Source: Kosakonia radicincitans DSM 16656
GTDB taxonomy: Bacteria > Pseudomonadota > Gammaproteobacteria > Enterobacterales > Enterobacteriaceae
DNA length: 64,000 nt
Direction of reading: 5' to 3'
Assembly: GCF_000280495.2 (NCBI RefSeq)
Contig: NZ_CP018016.1
Span: forward strand, 1,488,001-1,552,000
Below, piece after piece: positions 12,133-23,524 of this stretch. Both the position numbers and the translations under genes were made by a program. Every line of letters begins with the position of its first letter. The first letter of the stretch is position 1. Under the pieces are notes generated by a model that had not been told where the DNA came from, ran no database searches, and saw only the letters and a program-made list of their open reading frames with translations.

Positions 12133-13860
12133 TTAGCAGATTGTTTTTTCTTCAATGAACTTGTTAACCAGCATCATTAACTCGTCCGTTGTCGGTTGAG
12201 CAAGAGCCTGCTCTGCTAACACCTTCGCATCTTCGAAGTTTGTGTTACGGATAATCTTCTTAATGCGCGGGATAGAAATGGCACTCATACTGAATTCATC
12301 CAGACCCATCCCCAGCAACAGAAGTGTAGCACGTTCATCGCCAGCAAGCTCACCGCACATGCCAGTCCATTTGCCTTCTGCATGAGAAGCATCAATAACT
12401 TGCTTGATCAGGGTGAGTACTGACGGTGACATCGGCTGGTAAAGATGCGAGATCATATCATTACCACGGTCAACTGCCAGGGTGTACTGCGTTAAATCAT
12501 TGGTACCGATACTAAAGAAATCAACTTCTTTGGCCAGATGACGAGCAATAGTCGCAGCGGCTGGGGTTTCCACCATTACGCCAATCTCAATGCTTTCGTC
12601 AAATGCTTTACCTTCCTGACGGAGTTCCTGTTTGTAGATTTCGATCTCTTTTTTCAGTGCACGCACTTCTTCAACAGAGATGATCATCGGGAACATAATG
12701 CGCAGTTTGCCGAAAGCAGAAGCGCGCAGAATAGCGCGAACCTGATCGCGCAGGATCTCTTTGCGATCCATCGCGATACGCACGGCGCGCCAGCCGAGGA
12801 ACGGGTTCTCTTCTTTCGGGAAATTCATGTACGGCAGCTCTTTATCGCCGCCAATGTCCATGGTACGTACAATAACGGCCTGAGAGCCACAGGCTTCAGC
12901 TACCGCTTTGTAGGCTTCAAACTGCTCTTCTTCAGTCGGCAGTGCGTCGCGGTCCATGAACAGGAATTCGGTACGGTACAGACCAACACCTTCAGCGCCA
13001 TTGCGCTCTGCGCCCGCGACATCGCGAACAGTACCGATGTTGGCACAGACTTCAACCTGATGACCATCAAGGGTGATTGCCGGCAGGTCTTTCAGTTTCG
13101 CCAGCTCGGCTTTTTCTTCCGCAACCTGAGCCTGCGCAGCACGCAGGGTTTCGATCTCGTCGTCGCTCGGGTTAACGTACACTTTGTTATTAACCGCATC
13201 GAGGATCAGATAGTCGCCATTTTTCACCTGCGTGGTGACGCTACCGGTACCCACAATTGCAGGCAGCTCAAGAGAGCGCGCCATGATGGAGGTGTGGGAA
13301 GTACGGCCACCGATATCGGTGATAAAACCGAGCACTTTTTTCAGGTTCAACTGGGCTGTTTCTGACGGGGTCAGATCCGCTGCAACCAGAATGACTTCTT
13401 CCTGAATCGCGCTCAGGTCAATGATCGGCATGCCCAGAATGTTGCGCAGCAGACGCTTACCGATATCGCGCACGTCAGCCGCACGCTCTTTCAGGTATTC
13501 GTCATCCAGCTCTTCCAGGGCGGTAGCCTGACCTTCGATAACTTCATGCGCCGCAGCGTCGGCAGTCATGCTCTTATCTTTAATCAGGGCTATGATTTCC
13601 TGCTCCAGCTCCTCATCTTCCAGCAGCATGATGTGCCCTTCGAAGATGGCTTCTTTTTCTTCACCGAAAGTTTCACCCGCTTTCGTTTTGATCGCTTCAA
13701 GCTGTGCCGATGCCTTGGCACGACCGCTCAGAAAACGCTCAACTTCCTGGTCAACCTTGTCGGCAGAAACTTTCTTCCGGTCGATGACTATTTCGTCTTC
13801 TTTCAGCAGCAGTGCTTTGCCGAAAGCGATACCCGGGGATGCTAAAATGCCTGAAATCAT
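12133..13860 (-). CDS. ptsI: PTS enzyme I, PtsI
   Basis: Phosphoenolpyruvate-protein phosphotransferase, the entry enzyme of all PTS sugar uptake; 575 residues as in E. coli. The phospho-His is in [21 protein letters not shown] (about residue 189). The C-terminal PEP-binding barrel shows [12 protein letters not shown] and the catalytic Cys motif [10 protein letters not shown] (about 502). It sits between ptsH and crr. Confidence 0.98.
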   Translation of the reverse strand: MISGILASPGIAFGKALLLKEDEIVIDRKKVSADKVDQEVERFLSGRAKASAQLEAIKTKAGETFGEEKEAIFEGHIMLLEDEELEQEIIALIKDKSMTADAAAHEVIEGQATALEELDDEYLKERAADVRDIGKRLLRNILGMPIIDLSAIQEEVILVAADLTPSETAQLNLKKVLGFITDIGGRTSHTSIMARSLELPAIVGTGSVTTQVKNGDYLILDAVNNKVYVNPSDDEIETLRAAQAQVAEEKAELAKLKDLPAITLDGHQVEVCANIGTVRDVAGAERNGAEGVGLYRTEFLFMDRDALPTEEEQFEAYKAVAEACGSQAVIVRTMDIGGDKELPYMNFPKEENPFLGWRAVRIAMDRKEILRDQVRAILRASAFGKLRIMFPMIISVEEVRALKKEIEIYKQELRQEGKAFDESIEIGVMVETPAAATIARHLAKEVDFFSIGTNDLTQYTLAVDRGNDMISHLYQPMSPSVLTLIKQVIDASHAEGKWTGMCGELAGDERATLLLLGMGLDEFSMSAISIPRIKKIIRNTNFEDAKVLAEQALAQPTTDELMMLVNKFIEEKTIC

Positions 13861-13910
13861 AACCCTACCTTTACTTGTGACTGATCTTGAAAAGAACCGG
13901 TAAGTAAAAC

Positions 13911-14168
13911 TTACTCGAGCTCTGCCATCAGCTTAACCAGATGTTCTACTGCTTTTTGCTCGTCTTCGCCTTCAGCGGTCAACGTCACAACAGTACCTTG
14001 AGTCAGGCCCAGAGTTTGCAGTTTGAACAGGCTTTTCGCGCTGGCGCTTTTGCCGTTGGAAGTCACAGTGATTTCAGAAGAGAAGCCTTTCGCTTCTTTG
14101 ACAAACTGAGCAGCAGGGCGGGTGTGCAGACCGTTCGGAGCGGTAATAGTTACTTCTTGCTGGAACAT
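13911..14168 (-). CDS. ptsH: PTS phosphocarrier HPr, PtsH
   Basis: 85 residues, the exact family length. The phosphorylated His15 is in [18 protein letters not shown], and regulatory Ser46 is in [13 protein letters not shown]. First gene of the pts operon, with a GGGGAAA ribosome binding site and a long (over 150 nt) leader back to the promoter zone. Confidence 0.98.
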   Translation of the reverse strand: MFQQEVTITAPNGLHTRPAAQFVKEAKGFSSEITVTSNGKSASAKSLFKLQTLGLTQGTVVTLTAEGEDEQKAVEHLVKLMAELE

Positions 14169-14336
14169 TGTATTTCCCCAACTTATAGGTTTAGTGTTGT
14201 GGAACTAAAGTCTAGCCTGGAGGCTTGACTTTAGCCTGTATTGTTAGCGCTGACGCAACGGGAAAAGGTACAGAAGTTCACCTGTGCTATCCGGCGTGGG
14301 CGCTTCTGGCCGTTGACGTTTCGCTCGTCATTAAAC

Positions 14337-14385
14337 ATTATGCCGCGAAAGCCAGAATTGAACCAAATCATAAAATCGATTCAGC
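14337..14385 (-). promoter_or_regulatory. ptsH P0-like promoter with Cra (FruR) site
   Basis: On the minus strand, TTGGTT and CATAAT are spaced 18 nt apart (14337-14366), resembling E. coli ptsH P0. Just upstream, GCTGAATCGATTTT at 14372-14385 fits the Cra consensus (TGAAWCG core), and Cra is a known ptsHI regulator. A closer P1-type promoter (TAGACT on the minus strand, about 14210) is also plausible. The rest of the 14169-14499 leader shows no gene; I could not confirm a CRP palindrome by eye. Confidence 0.55.
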
Positions 14386-14499
14386 AGTCTGAAATCTCAC
14401 TTCGATTAATTTCGCGCTTCAAAATAAATGTGATGGTTAAATACCAGACCAGGAGTTTTCAAGCAATGCCAGGAGGGGTGAAAATTTGATATACGCCAC

Positions 14500-14527
14500 A
14501 AAAAAGCACCTCGACGGGTGCTTTTTT
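14500..14527 (-). terminator. cysK terminator
   Basis: A-run, stem GCACC / GGTGC with a short loop, T-run. It lies 23 nt past the cysK stop on the minus strand and has U-tracts in both directions. Confidence 0.85.
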
Positions 14528-14549
14528 GCGCTTTATTTACAATCTGGCA

Positions 14550-15521
14550 TCACTGTTGCAATTCTTTTTCAGTGAAAAGATCGGCAAACAAAGCCGTGCT
14601 CAGATAACGCTCGCCTGAAGACGGAAGGATAACCACAATATTTTTATTGGTAAAGGATTCGTCTTCCTGCAACTTCAGTGCTGCTGCAACGGCTGCGCCG
14701 GAAGAGATGCCTGCCAGAATACCTTCTTCCTCCATCAGACGACGCGCAGTACTGATCGCCTCTTCGTTGGTGATCTTAACCACTTTATCGATCAGTTTCA
14801 GATCCAGGTTGCCAGGGATAAAACCGGCACCGATACCCTGAATTTTATGCGGGCCAGGCTTCAGCTCTTCGCCTGCCAGCGCCTGAGAGATAACCGGAGA
14901 GTCGGTTGGTTCAACTGCGACCGTAATCAGATCGGTTTTCCCTTTGGTGTTTTTAATAAAGCGCGTTACGCCTGTCAGCGTACCGCCGGTACCGACGCCG
15001 GAGATGAAAACATCTACCTGACCATCGGTATCTTCCCAGATTTCCGGGCCGGTGGTTTTTTCGTGAATTTCCGGGTTTGCCGGATTGCTGAACTGCTGAA
15101 GCAGCAGATATTTTGCCGGATCGCTGGCGACAATTTCTTCTGCTTTCTGAATCGCGCCTTTCATGCCTTTCGCGCCTTCGGTCAGAACCAGGTTCGCGCC
15201 CAGCGCTTTTAGCAGCTTACGGCGTTCGATACTCATGGTTTCCGGCATGGTCAGCGTCAGTTTGTAGCCGCGAGCGGCAGCAACGTACGCCAGAGCGATA
15301 CCGGTGTTACCACTGGTGGGTTCAACCAGCTCGACGCCCGGCTTCAGTACGCCGCGTTTTTCGGCATCCCAAATCATATTGGCACCGATACGGCATTTTA
15401 CGCTGAAGCTTGGGTTGCGGGATTCGACCTTAGCCAGGATACGTCCGTTACCGATGCGGTTCAGTCGAACCAGCGGCGTATGACCAATCGTCAACGAGTT
15501 GTCTTCAAAAATCTTACTCAT
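14550..15521 (-). CDS. cysK: O-acetylserine sulfhydrylase A, CysK
   Basis: Major cysteine synthase (O-acetylserine + sulfide), a PLP enzyme that also binds CysE; 323 residues, identical in length to E. coli. In the PLP-Lys region the usual [10 protein letters not shown] motif is at about residues 40-49, the phosphate loop is [17 protein letters not shown], and [12 protein letters not shown] is near the C-terminus. The ATG at 15521 follows an AGGACAGG site; the 18-codon upstream extension lacks homology. Expected to be under CysB. Confidence 0.97.
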   Translation of the reverse strand: MSKIFEDNSLTIGHTPLVRLNRIGNGRILAKVESRNPSFSVKCRIGANMIWDAEKRGVLKPGVELVEPTSGNTGIALAYVAAARGYKLTLTMPETMSIERRKLLKALGANLVLTEGAKGMKGAIQKAEEIVASDPAKYLLLQQFSNPANPEIHEKTTGPEIWEDTDGQVDVFISGVGTGGTLTGVTRFIKNTKGKTDLITVAVEPTDSPVISQALAGEELKPGPHKIQGIGAGFIPGNLDLKLIDKVVKITNEEAISTARRLMEEEGILAGISSGAAVAAALKLQEDESFTNKNIVVILPSSGERYLSTALFADLFTEKELQQ

Positions 15522-15666
15522 AGCCTGTCCTGTCCTTAACTGTATGAAATTTGGGAACCACCTCAGCATACGCACTTACCCGTGATGGGGAAGTAAAGAA
15601 ATCGCATATCTATATGCTGAGGTGAAATAATGGTTACCAGTATGGAATAAGAAACGGAATAATTCC

Positions 15667-16428
15667 TCAGCGCCAGGCGGCGTGTTTTTCACGATAGCAA
15701 TCGACCCACATCGCTGTCGCGCCACACACAGCAACAGGCATGACCACCAGGTTAAGTACGGGGATCATCGTGAACAAGCTGGTCAACGCGCCAAATTGCA
15801 TATTGATGATTTTGCGTTCACGCAGGGCGATGCGCATCGCCTTGAACGGGACTTTATGGTTATCGAACGGGTAATCGCAGTACTGAATTGCCAGCATCCA
15901 CGCGCTGAAGAGGAACCATAATACCGGCGCAACGGTTTGCCCGATACCGGGGATAAAGTAGAGGATCAGCAGGAGAAGTGCGCGCGGCAGATACCAGGCC
16001 AGCTTTTGCCATTCGCGCTTCATAATCCGCGGTACATCTTTCAGCACACCAAAAACGCCGATATCCGGCGGCGTCGCGCCCGTTAAACGCGCTTCCAACT
16101 GCTCGGCGAGCAGGCCGTTAAACGGCGCCGCAATCCAGTTGGCCAGTGTAGAGAAAAAGTAACCAAACACCAGCAAAATGGAGATCACCACGATCGGCCA
16201 TAACAGATAGCTCAACCATTGTAGCCAGTCGGGCACATGACTCATTAATGAAGGGATCCAGGCGTCGAGACGGGAAAACAGCCACCAGAAAGCGCCGCCC
16301 ATCAACACGATATTGACCAGCAATGGCAGAATAACAAAGCGACGAATACCTGGCAGCGTGACCAGTTTCCAGCCCTGAGTAAAATAAAAGAGGCCACTGC
16401 GTGCAGTGCCCTGGGACGATGAAACCAT
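15667..16428 (-). CDS. cysZ: Sulfate transporter CysZ
   Basis: Inner-membrane sulfate uptake protein of the cysteine regulon; 253 residues as in E. coli. Hydrophobic helices at ~30-55, 70-100, 145-175 and 205-235 flank the conserved [21 protein letters not shown] stretch. The ATG at 16428 (MVSSSQG...) is taken by homology; the frame is open 12 codons further. It lies upstream of cysK in the same direction with a 145-bp gap and diverges from zipA. Confidence 0.95.
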   Translation of the reverse strand: MVSSSQGTARSGLFYFTQGWKLVTLPGIRRFVILPLLVNIVLMGGAFWWLFSRLDAWIPSLMSHVPDWLQWLSYLLWPIVVISILLVFGYFFSTLANWIAAPFNGLLAEQLEARLTGATPPDIGVFGVLKDVPRIMKREWQKLAWYLPRALLLLILYFIPGIGQTVAPVLWFLFSAWMLAIQYCDYPFDNHKVPFKAMRIALRERKIINMQFGALTSLFTMIPVLNLVVMPVAVCGATAMWVDCYREKHAAWR

Positions 16429-16655
16429 AATCTGGCTATACTCCTTTTCTGATGATCCTCGCACGGCAGCTTATAATATTCATCCGGGCGGCGAAACCTG
16501 TTCAGAAATGTTCGAAAAAACAGCAAAAAGCACAATTTAGTTCATCTTTATGCGGTGAAACCCACGAGCACACTTGCACTTGACGTAATCGGCAAATACT
16601 CTTAGTGAGTAAATGTTTGCCGTGGTGGCAAGGTGTTAGAACAACAGAGAATATA

Positions 16656-17657
16656 ATGATGCAGGATTTGCGTCTGATATTAATCATTGTTGGCGCGATC
16701 GCCATAATCGCTTTACTGGTTCACGGTTTCTGGACCAGCCGTAAAGAACGTTCCTCAATGTTCCGCGATCGCCCATTAAAACGCATGAAGTCGCGACGTG
16801 ACGACGACGATTTAGATGACGAGGATGTCGATGAAGACGAAGGCGTGGGTGAAGTTCGCGTTCACAAAGTGAATCACGCGCCAGGATCGGGTAACGAGCA
16901 GGATGCGCCGCGTCAGTCTCCGCAACATCAATATCAGCCGCCTTACGCGTCGGCGCAGCCGCGTCCGTCTGCACCGGTTCAACCCGAAGAGCCACCGCAC
17001 CATGCGCCGCAATCCAGGAATCAGCCGCATCAGCCAGAGCGTCCGCAAGTGCAGGCACCGGCGTTTGAGCAACAGCCTGTTCGCCCAACCGCGCAGCCAG
17101 TAGCTCCGCAGCAGCACACACCGCAGTATCAAGCGCCGCAGCAGCCCCATCATCAGCCACAGCCGCAGGCTCATCAACCTGCGCCGCAGCAAGAGCCGGA
17201 ACCGGTTATCGAAACGCCGCAGGAAAAACCGCAGCGCAAAGAAACCGTCATTATCATGAACGTCGCTGCACATCATGGCAGCACGCTCAACGGCGAAGTG
17301 TTGCTGAACAGTATTTTGCAGGCCGGGTTTAAATTTGGCGATATGAGTATTTTCCATCGCCATCTCAGCCCGGACGGCAGCGGCCCGGCGCTCTTCAGCC
17401 TGGCCAACATGGTTAACCCGGGAACGTTTGATGTTGAAACGATGGGCGAGCTGACCACGCCTGGCGTCACGATCTTTATGCAGGTGCCGTCCTACGGTGA
17501 TGAACTGCAAAACTTCAAACTGATGCTGCAATCCGCGCAACATATTGCCGACGAAGTGGGCGGTGTGGTGCTTGACGATCAGCGCCGGATGATGACGCCG
17601 CAGAAATTGCGTGAATACCAGGATCGTATTCGCGAGGTTAAAGACGCCAACGCGTAA
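16656..17657 (+). CDS. zipA: Cell division protein ZipA
   Basis: Essential gammaproteobacterial divisome protein that tethers FtsZ to the membrane. 333 residues: an N-out membrane anchor (residues 5-26), an acidic/basic linker ([16 protein letters not shown]), a long P/Q/H-rich flexible region (about 70-190), and the C-terminal FtsZ-binding domain ([21 protein letters not shown] to the end REVKDANA). The start [10 protein letters not shown] matches E. coli; upstream in-frame codons are non-homologous. Confidence 0.97.
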   Translation: MMQDLRLILIIVGAIAIIALLVHGFWTSRKERSSMFRDRPLKRMKSRRDDDDLDDEDVDEDEGVGEVRVHKVNHAPGSGNEQDAPRQSPQHQYQPPYASAQPRPSAPVQPEEPPHHAPQSRNQPHQPERPQVQAPAFEQQPVRPTAQPVAPQQHTPQYQAPQQPHHQPQPQAHQPAPQQEPEPVIETPQEKPQRKETVIIMNVAAHHGSTLNGEVLLNSILQAGFKFGDMSIFHRHLSPDGSGPALFSLANMVNPGTFDVETMGELTTPGVTIFMQVPSYGDELQNFKLMLQSAQHIADEVGGVVLDDQRRMMTPQKLREYQDRIREVKDANA

Positions 17658-17685
17658 TGGATTGACCACGAATATTCCACTCCAG

Positions 17686-17710
17686 AACCCCCGCCTGTCG
17701 GGGGTTTTTT
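17686..17710 (+). terminator. zipA terminator
   Basis: Perfect 8-bp stem AACCCCCG / CGGGGGTT with a 5-nt loop, ending in a T-run, 28 nt past the zipA stop and just before ligA. Confidence 0.88.
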
Positions 17711-17718
17711 ATCATTGA

Positions 17719-19746
<2,028 letters not shown>

Positions 19747-19962
19747 ATGGAAAAAGAACAGCTCGTCGACATCGCCAACACCGTAATGCCCTTTGGTAAA
19801 TACCAGGGGCGACGGCTGATTGATTTGCCGGAAGAGTATTTGCTGTGGTTCGCCCGGAAAGATGAGTTTCCTGCCGGGCGACTGGGCGAGTTGATGCAGA
19901 TTACCCTGCTTATCAAAACCGAGGGGCTGAGCCATCTGGTGCAGCCCCTGAAGCGCGGCTAG
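19747..19962 (+). CDS. ypeB: Small conserved protein YpeB (DUF3820)
   Basis: 71 residues starting immediately after the ligA stop, as in E. coli. The conserved core is VMPFGKYQGRRLIDLPEEYLLWFARK. The family has no established function. Its stop overlaps the end of convergent yfeH by 4 nt. Confidence 0.9.
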   Translation: MEKEQLVDIANTVMPFGKYQGRRLIDLPEEYLLWFARKDEFPAGRLGELMQITLLIKTEGLSHLVQPLKRG

Positions 19963-20948
19963 GCTTTTGCCGCTTCCTGCGCCTGCTGTTGCTCCGTCTG
20001 GCGTTTGTAGCGGCGGGCCAGCACGGCGCAAACCATCAGTTGGATCTGGTGGAAGATCATCAGCGGCAGCACCATCATGCCAATCACTGAAGTCGGGAAG
20101 AGAATGTTCGCCATCGGGATACCGTTGGCGAGACTCTTCTTCGAACCGCAGAACACAATGGTAATTTCATCCGCTTTGTTAAAGCCGCACTTCCGCGCCA
20201 CCACAATGTTCACCATGATGACAATCGCCAGCAGTACGAGGCTTGCGGCCACGATAAACAGCAGTGAACCGACGCCCACCTTATGCCAGATACCGTTCAC
20301 CACTGCTTCGCTGAATGCGGAGTAAACCACCAGCAGGATCGAAGTCTGGTCGGTTTTTGAAATCCATTTTTTATGTTTTGCCACAAATGCGCCGGTCCAC
20401 GGACGTGACAGGTGACCAAGCACAAACGGCAGCAGCAATTGCAGCATGATCTTGCCCACTTGTTCGAGGCTGCCCCCGGCGCCGTGCAGATTCATCAGCA
20501 AGCCGACCAGCAACGGCGAGAGGAAGATCCCCAACAAGCTGGAGGCCGATGCAGAACACACGGCGGCAGCAACGTTACCGCCCGCCAGTGAGGTAAAGGC
20601 AATCGCCGACTGCACTGTGGCGGGCAAAATGCACAGATAGAGGAAGCCGGTATACAACTCCTGGCTGACATTCACTGGCGACCACCAGACAAACAGCACG
20701 CCGAGTGCCGGGAAAAGCACAAAGGTGCTGCACATCACCCACAGATGCAAACGCCAGTGGCTACCGCCCGCAATGATCGCTTCGCGTGACAGTTTCGCGC
20801 CATGCATAAAAAACAGCAGCGCAATAGCGGCGGTTGTTAGCCCTTCAAAGAAAGGAACAAACCCGCCGCGCGCAGGGAAGAAAGAGGCCAGCAGAACGGT
20901 ACACACCAGCGTGAGGGTAAAAGGGTCAAGAATTCGAAAAAGTTTCAT
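19959..20948 (-). CDS. yfeH: Bile acid:sodium symporter-family transporter YfeH
   Basis: 329-residue inner-membrane protein with about nine or ten hydrophobic segments, matching E. coli YfeH (start MKLFRILDPFTLTL). Family signatures include FFMHGAKLSREAI, AGGNVAAAVCSASASSLLGIFLSPLL and FCGSKKSLANGIPMANILFP. The substrate is unknown. The ATG at 20948 follows an AGGAG site; a GTG two codons earlier is the alternative. Divergent from the LysR gene yfeR across about 90 bp, its likely regulator. Confidence 0.92.
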   Translation of the reverse strand: MKLFRILDPFTLTLVCTVLLASFFPARGGFVPFFEGLTTAAIALLFFMHGAKLSREAIIAGGSHWRLHLWVMCSTFVLFPALGVLFVWWSPVNVSQELYTGFLYLCILPATVQSAIAFTSLAGGNVAAAVCSASASSLLGIFLSPLLVGLLMNLHGAGGSLEQVGKIMLQLLLPFVLGHLSRPWTGAFVAKHKKWISKTDQTSILLVVYSAFSEAVVNGIWHKVGVGSLLFIVAASLVLLAIVIMVNIVVARKCGFNKADEITIVFCGSKKSLANGIPMANILFPTSVIGMMVLPLMIFHQIQLMVCAVLARRYKRQTEQQQAQEAAKA

Positions 20949-21037
20949 GTGCACTCCTGAAAGTCGATGCCGCTATTGTGCTTTTTCTCCTTTGAGAAAT
21001 AAAATTGATTTATTGCATCCATTCATGAATTAATCAG

Positions 21038-21967
21038 ATGAATTACTCATTACGTCAGTTACGCGTTTTTGTCACCGTCGCGCAGGCCAAAAGTTTTAGC
21101 CGGGCAGGGGACATCATTGGCCTGAGTCAGTCTGCCGTCAGCCACAGTGTGAAAGAGCTGGAGTTGCAAACCGGCGTGCGTCTTCTCGATCGCACTACCC
21201 GTGAAGTAGTGCTGACCGAAGCGGGCCAGCAACTGGCTTTGCGGCTGGAGCGCTTGTTAGATGAGCTTAGCAGCACGCTACGCGAAGCCGGGCGCGTCGG
21301 CCAGCAATTAACCGGTACCGTACGTGTGGCCGCCAGCCAGACCATTTCCGCACACCTGATCCCGCAGTGCATCGCCAGCAGTAACCAGCGCTATCCGGAG
21401 ATCGATTTTGTGCTGCATGACAGGCCGCAACAGTGGGTACTGGAGAGCATTCGTCAGGGGGAAGTGGATTTTGGCATTGTGATCGATCCCGGTCCGGTGA
21501 GCGATTTTCAAAGTGAAGAGATCCTGGAAGAGCCCTTTTTTCTGCTCTGCCGCAACGACCATCCGTGGGCGCAGCTTGCGGCAGTTCCCTGGTCCGCGCT
21601 TGATGGCGCACGTCTGGTGGTACAGGATTATGCTTCAGGAAGTCGACCGTTAATTGACGCGGCGTTACAGCATTTTTCCCTGCAAACTGCGATTGTCCAG
21701 GAGATTGGTCATCCGGCGACGCTGTTTCCAATGGTGGAAGCGGGGATTGGTATCAGCATCTTACCGGCGCTGGCATTGCCATTGCCGCAGGGAAGCCAGC
21801 TTGCGGTGAAACGGCTGGTGCCGGGGATGCAACGGAAAATTATGCTGGTGCGACGGAAGAACCGTTCGTTGTCGGGGGCGGCGCAGGCGCTGTGGGAAGT
21901 GGTAAAAGAACAGGCCCGGTGTTTAAACCGGGCCCGTGAGAACGATCCGTTATTTACTCAGACGTAA
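21038..21967 (+). CDS. yfeR: LysR-family regulator YfeR
   Basis: 309-residue LysR-type transcription factor: N-terminal winged helix-turn-helix (residues 3-60, [19 protein letters not shown]...[14 protein letters not shown]) and a C-terminal periplasmic-binding-like effector domain from ~90. Divergent from yfeH as in E. coli and Salmonella, where YfeR is reported to control its neighbour in response to osmolarity. The effector is unknown. Its 3' end overlaps the FlxA-like gene by 10 nt. Confidence 0.93.
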   Translation: MNYSLRQLRVFVTVAQAKSFSRAGDIIGLSQSAVSHSVKELELQTGVRLLDRTTREVVLTEAGQQLALRLERLLDELSSTLREAGRVGQQLTGTVRVAASQTISAHLIPQCIASSNQRYPEIDFVLHDRPQQWVLESIRQGEVDFGIVIDPGPVSDFQSEEILEEPFFLLCRNDHPWAQLAAVPWSALDGARLVVQDYASGSRPLIDAALQHFSLQTAIVQEIGHPATLFPMVEAGIGISILPALALPLPQGSQLAVKRLVPGMQRKIMLVRRKNRSLSGAAQALWEVVKEQARCLNRARENDPLFTQT

Positions 21968-22308
21968 ATATCAATCGAATGCTCGTCAGAAGGGTTATTC
22001 ACGCCTTCCGCTTTGCTCTGCTGCTGAGCTTGCTTCTGTTCAGCTTCCTGCGCTTGTTTGCGCTGAAGCTGAGCTAGCTGTGCCTGCAACTGTTGGATTT
22101 GCTGCTGAATCAACTCTTGTTGCTTTTTTTTCTGTTCTGTCGTGCCGCTACCGCTGGAAATATTTTTCAATTCGTCCGTCAGCTTAGCAATCTGCTGAGT
22201 AATACGGCTGATTTGCGAAGATATATCATTACTGGTCGACGAACTGCCTGCGCTACTACCCTTGCTACTACTTTGTATCGATGGAGTTGATGTTGTAATG
22301 GTGGACAT
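21958..22308 (-). CDS. FlxA-like coiled-coil protein
   Basis: 116 residues: a Ser/Thr-rich N-terminus, a long heptad-bearing segment ([18 protein letters not shown], then a Q/K/E-rich stretch at ~60-100) predicted to be a coiled coil, and an acidic tail. The SSxISxQIxxLxxQIxxLxxxL pattern is typical of FlxA-like proteins (PF14282); E. coli flxA is in the motility regulon. The ATG has an AGGAGA site upstream. Converges on yfeR with a 10-nt overlap. Confidence 0.7.
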   Translation of the reverse strand: MSTITTSTPSIQSSSKGSSAGSSSTSNDISSQISRITQQIAKLTDELKNISSGSGTTEQKKKQQELIQQQIQQLQAQLAQLQRKQAQEAEQKQAQQQSKAEGVNNPSDEHSIDIYV

Positions 22309-22593
22309 TGAGCTCTCCTTTTCGCCTTAAAATAGGGTTATCGGCGTAATCAGTTAGGACTTGAACGGCGTTCACTGTTGTTCGCAAAGTAAGCATCGTA
22401 TCCGGACATTAAGGATAAATTATGAATAAAAGTTCTCAGGTTTACTTATTGAAAAGAAAACAGTTTTGATGTTTTTTGATTGCTGTCAGGTGAGTTTTTA
22501 CTGCTGCTTTAAAGGAAATTTTAGGGTTTGCAGTTTTGCAGGCTGGAAAAGGCATTCGCCGCCATTGGGTAAAAGTGTGAGTCTTTGGGAACT
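22309..22593. other. Intergenic, no gene seen
   Basis: 285 bp upstream of the FlxA-like gene, AT-rich and without a credible coding frame. It presumably holds that gene's promoter; no clear -35/-10 or sigma28 box was recognised. Confidence 0.5.
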
Positions 22594-22650
22594 GCAGAAA
22601 GCAAAAAAGCGCCGCCAGCGCCATTTTTACATTGGTGGGTCGTGCAGGAT
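22594..22650 (-). repeat. Distal duplicate of the tRNA-Lys 3' end plus terminator
   Basis: 22594-22613 repeats the sequence flanking the tRNA-Lys terminator, and 22625-22650 is a 26-nt exact copy of 22871-22896, that is the last 18 nt of tRNA-Lys including CCA plus 8 nt downstream. Between them is a diverged terminator stem. It forms the far end of a tail of about 250 nt behind the tRNA operon. Confidence 0.85.
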
Positions 22651-22660
22651 GACTCGCTTC

Positions 22661-22731
22661 GCTCGCCCTTCGGGCCGTCGCCGCAAGCGGCTCCGTTGTC
22701 TCACTACGTTCGACCCGAACCTGCCGCAGGT
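22661..22731 (-). repeat. 71-nt tail repeat, copy A
   Basis: 71-nt unit with internal palindromic GC-rich segments (CGCCCTTCGGGCCG core), matching copy B at 22751-22821 with four substitutions and a 90-nt period. Its edge GCAGGTTCG (minus strand) resembles the tRNA T-arm, recalling the rtT repeats behind E. coli tyrT. Confidence 0.85.
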
Positions 22732-22750
22732 ATACTCGTCTCATCCTGAG

Positions 22751-22821
22751 ACTCGCCCTTCGGGCCGTCGCCGCAAACGGCTCCGTTGTCTCACTGCGTT
22801 CGACTCGAACCTGCCGCAGGT
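22751..22821 (-). repeat. 71-nt tail repeat, copy B
   Basis: Second copy of the 71-nt unit, proximal to tRNA-Lys, differing from copy A at four positions. Transcribed from the tRNA promoter only if the 22848-22874 terminator is read through. Confidence 0.85.
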
Positions 22822-22847
22822 TCGAATCTTCAGGATCGGCAGAAAGC

Positions 22848-22874
22848 AAAAAAGCGCCTTTAGGGCGCTTTTTT
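22848..22874 (-). terminator. tRNA operon terminator
   Basis: A-run, stem GCGCC / GGCGC with a 5-nt loop, T-run, directly beyond the 3' end of tRNA-Lys on the minus strand. Confidence 0.85.
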
Positions 22875-22878
22875 ACAT

Positions 22879-22954
22879 TGGTGGGTCGTGCAGGATTCGA
22901 ACCTGCGACCAATTGATTAAAAGTCAACTGCTCTACCAACTGAGCTAACGACCC
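22879..22954 (-). tRNA. lysV: tRNA-Lys (anticodon UUU)
   Basis: 76 nt with encoded CCA. The acceptor stem GGGTCGT / ACGACCC, D-arm AGCTCAGTTGGTAGAGC, anticodon loop with TTT and T-arm GCAGGTTCGAATCCTGC are all complete. Last gene of a four-tRNA operon with three tRNA-Val, matching the E. coli valUXY-lysV order. Confidence 0.96.
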
Positions 22955-22958
22955 GAAG

Positions 22959-23034
22959 TGGTGGGTGATGACGGGATCGAACCGCCGACCCCCTCCTTGT
23001 AAGGGAGGTGCTCTCCCAGCTGAGCTAATCACCC
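22959..23034 (-). tRNA. valY: tRNA-Val (anticodon UAC), copy 3
   Basis: 76 nt with CCA encoded. Cloverleaf with acceptor GGGTGAT / ATCACCC, anticodon TAC and T-loop TTCGATC. Identical to the other two valine copies; 4 nt from tRNA-Lys. Confidence 0.96.
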
Positions 23035-23074
23035 ACTTCGGTACTTCACTGATAAGAATTCGCTGGCGAGAAAG

Positions 23075-23150
23075 TGGTGGGTGATGACGGGATCGAACCG
23101 CCGACCCCCTCCTTGTAAGGGAGGTGCTCTCCCAGCTGAGCTAATCACCC
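23075..23150 (-). tRNA. valX: tRNA-Val (anticodon UAC), copy 2
   Basis: Identical 76-nt gene, separated from its neighbours by 40-nt spacers. The same anticodon and cloverleaf are visible. Confidence 0.96.
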
Positions 23151-23191
23151 ACTTCTCATTCTTATCTACACTGCGGGAACCACAAAAATCG

Positions 23192-23267
23192 TGGTGGGTG
23201 ATGACGGGATCGAACCGCCGACCCCCTCCTTGTAAGGGAGGTGCTCTCCCAGCTGAGCTAATCACCC
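23192..23267 (-). tRNA. valU: tRNA-Val (anticodon UAC), copy 1
   Basis: Promoter-proximal member of the operon, identical in sequence to copies 2 and 3. Confidence 0.96.
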
Positions 23268-23284
23268 CCGCTGTGTGGAGTCGC

Positions 23285-23312
23285 ATTATAGGGAGAGTTG
23301 AAAATGAGTCAA
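23285..23312 (-). promoter_or_regulatory. tRNA operon promoter (stringent type)
   Basis: On the minus strand TTGACT and TATAAT with a 16-nt spacer, followed by a GC-rich discriminator (GCGACTCC), 18 nt before the first tRNA-Val. Near-consensus boxes plus a GC discriminator are the hallmark of growth-rate/ppGpp-controlled stable RNA promoters. Confidence 0.85.
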
Positions 23313-23432
23313 CGCATTTTCTAAATAAATTGTTCGTTCGTCGTAAAATTAAACAAACCGCTGAGTAATACGTCGCGAGAGCATGATTTCTAAACAAAAT
23401 AGCGCGATACACCGCTCAATGAGGCAACAACA

Positions 23433-23460
23433 TTGAGGAATCAGCCCACAGTGATAGAAT
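23433..23460 (+). promoter_or_regulatory. Probable gltX promoter
   Basis: TTGAGG-N16-TAGAAT about 65 nt before the gltX ATG, divergent from the tRNA promoter. Confidence 0.6.
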
Positions 23461-23524
23461 ATCGCCCACTCTTTTTTAAGCTATTGCCGACGGTCGGCAT
23501 CTTTAATAAACGTAAGGCCAATTC

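Noticed and set aside
22594..22954. Prophage or island attachment site at tRNA-Lys
   Set aside because: The duplicated 3' end could be an att scar, but no integrase or phage gene lies within or near the 250-bp interval, and the rtT-like tail explains it better.
22442..23412. Open frames across the tRNA cluster and tail repeats
   Set aside because: They read through tRNA-Lys, tRNA-Val and GC-rich repeat units; repeated peptide blocks arise from the repeated tRNA genes, not from coding.
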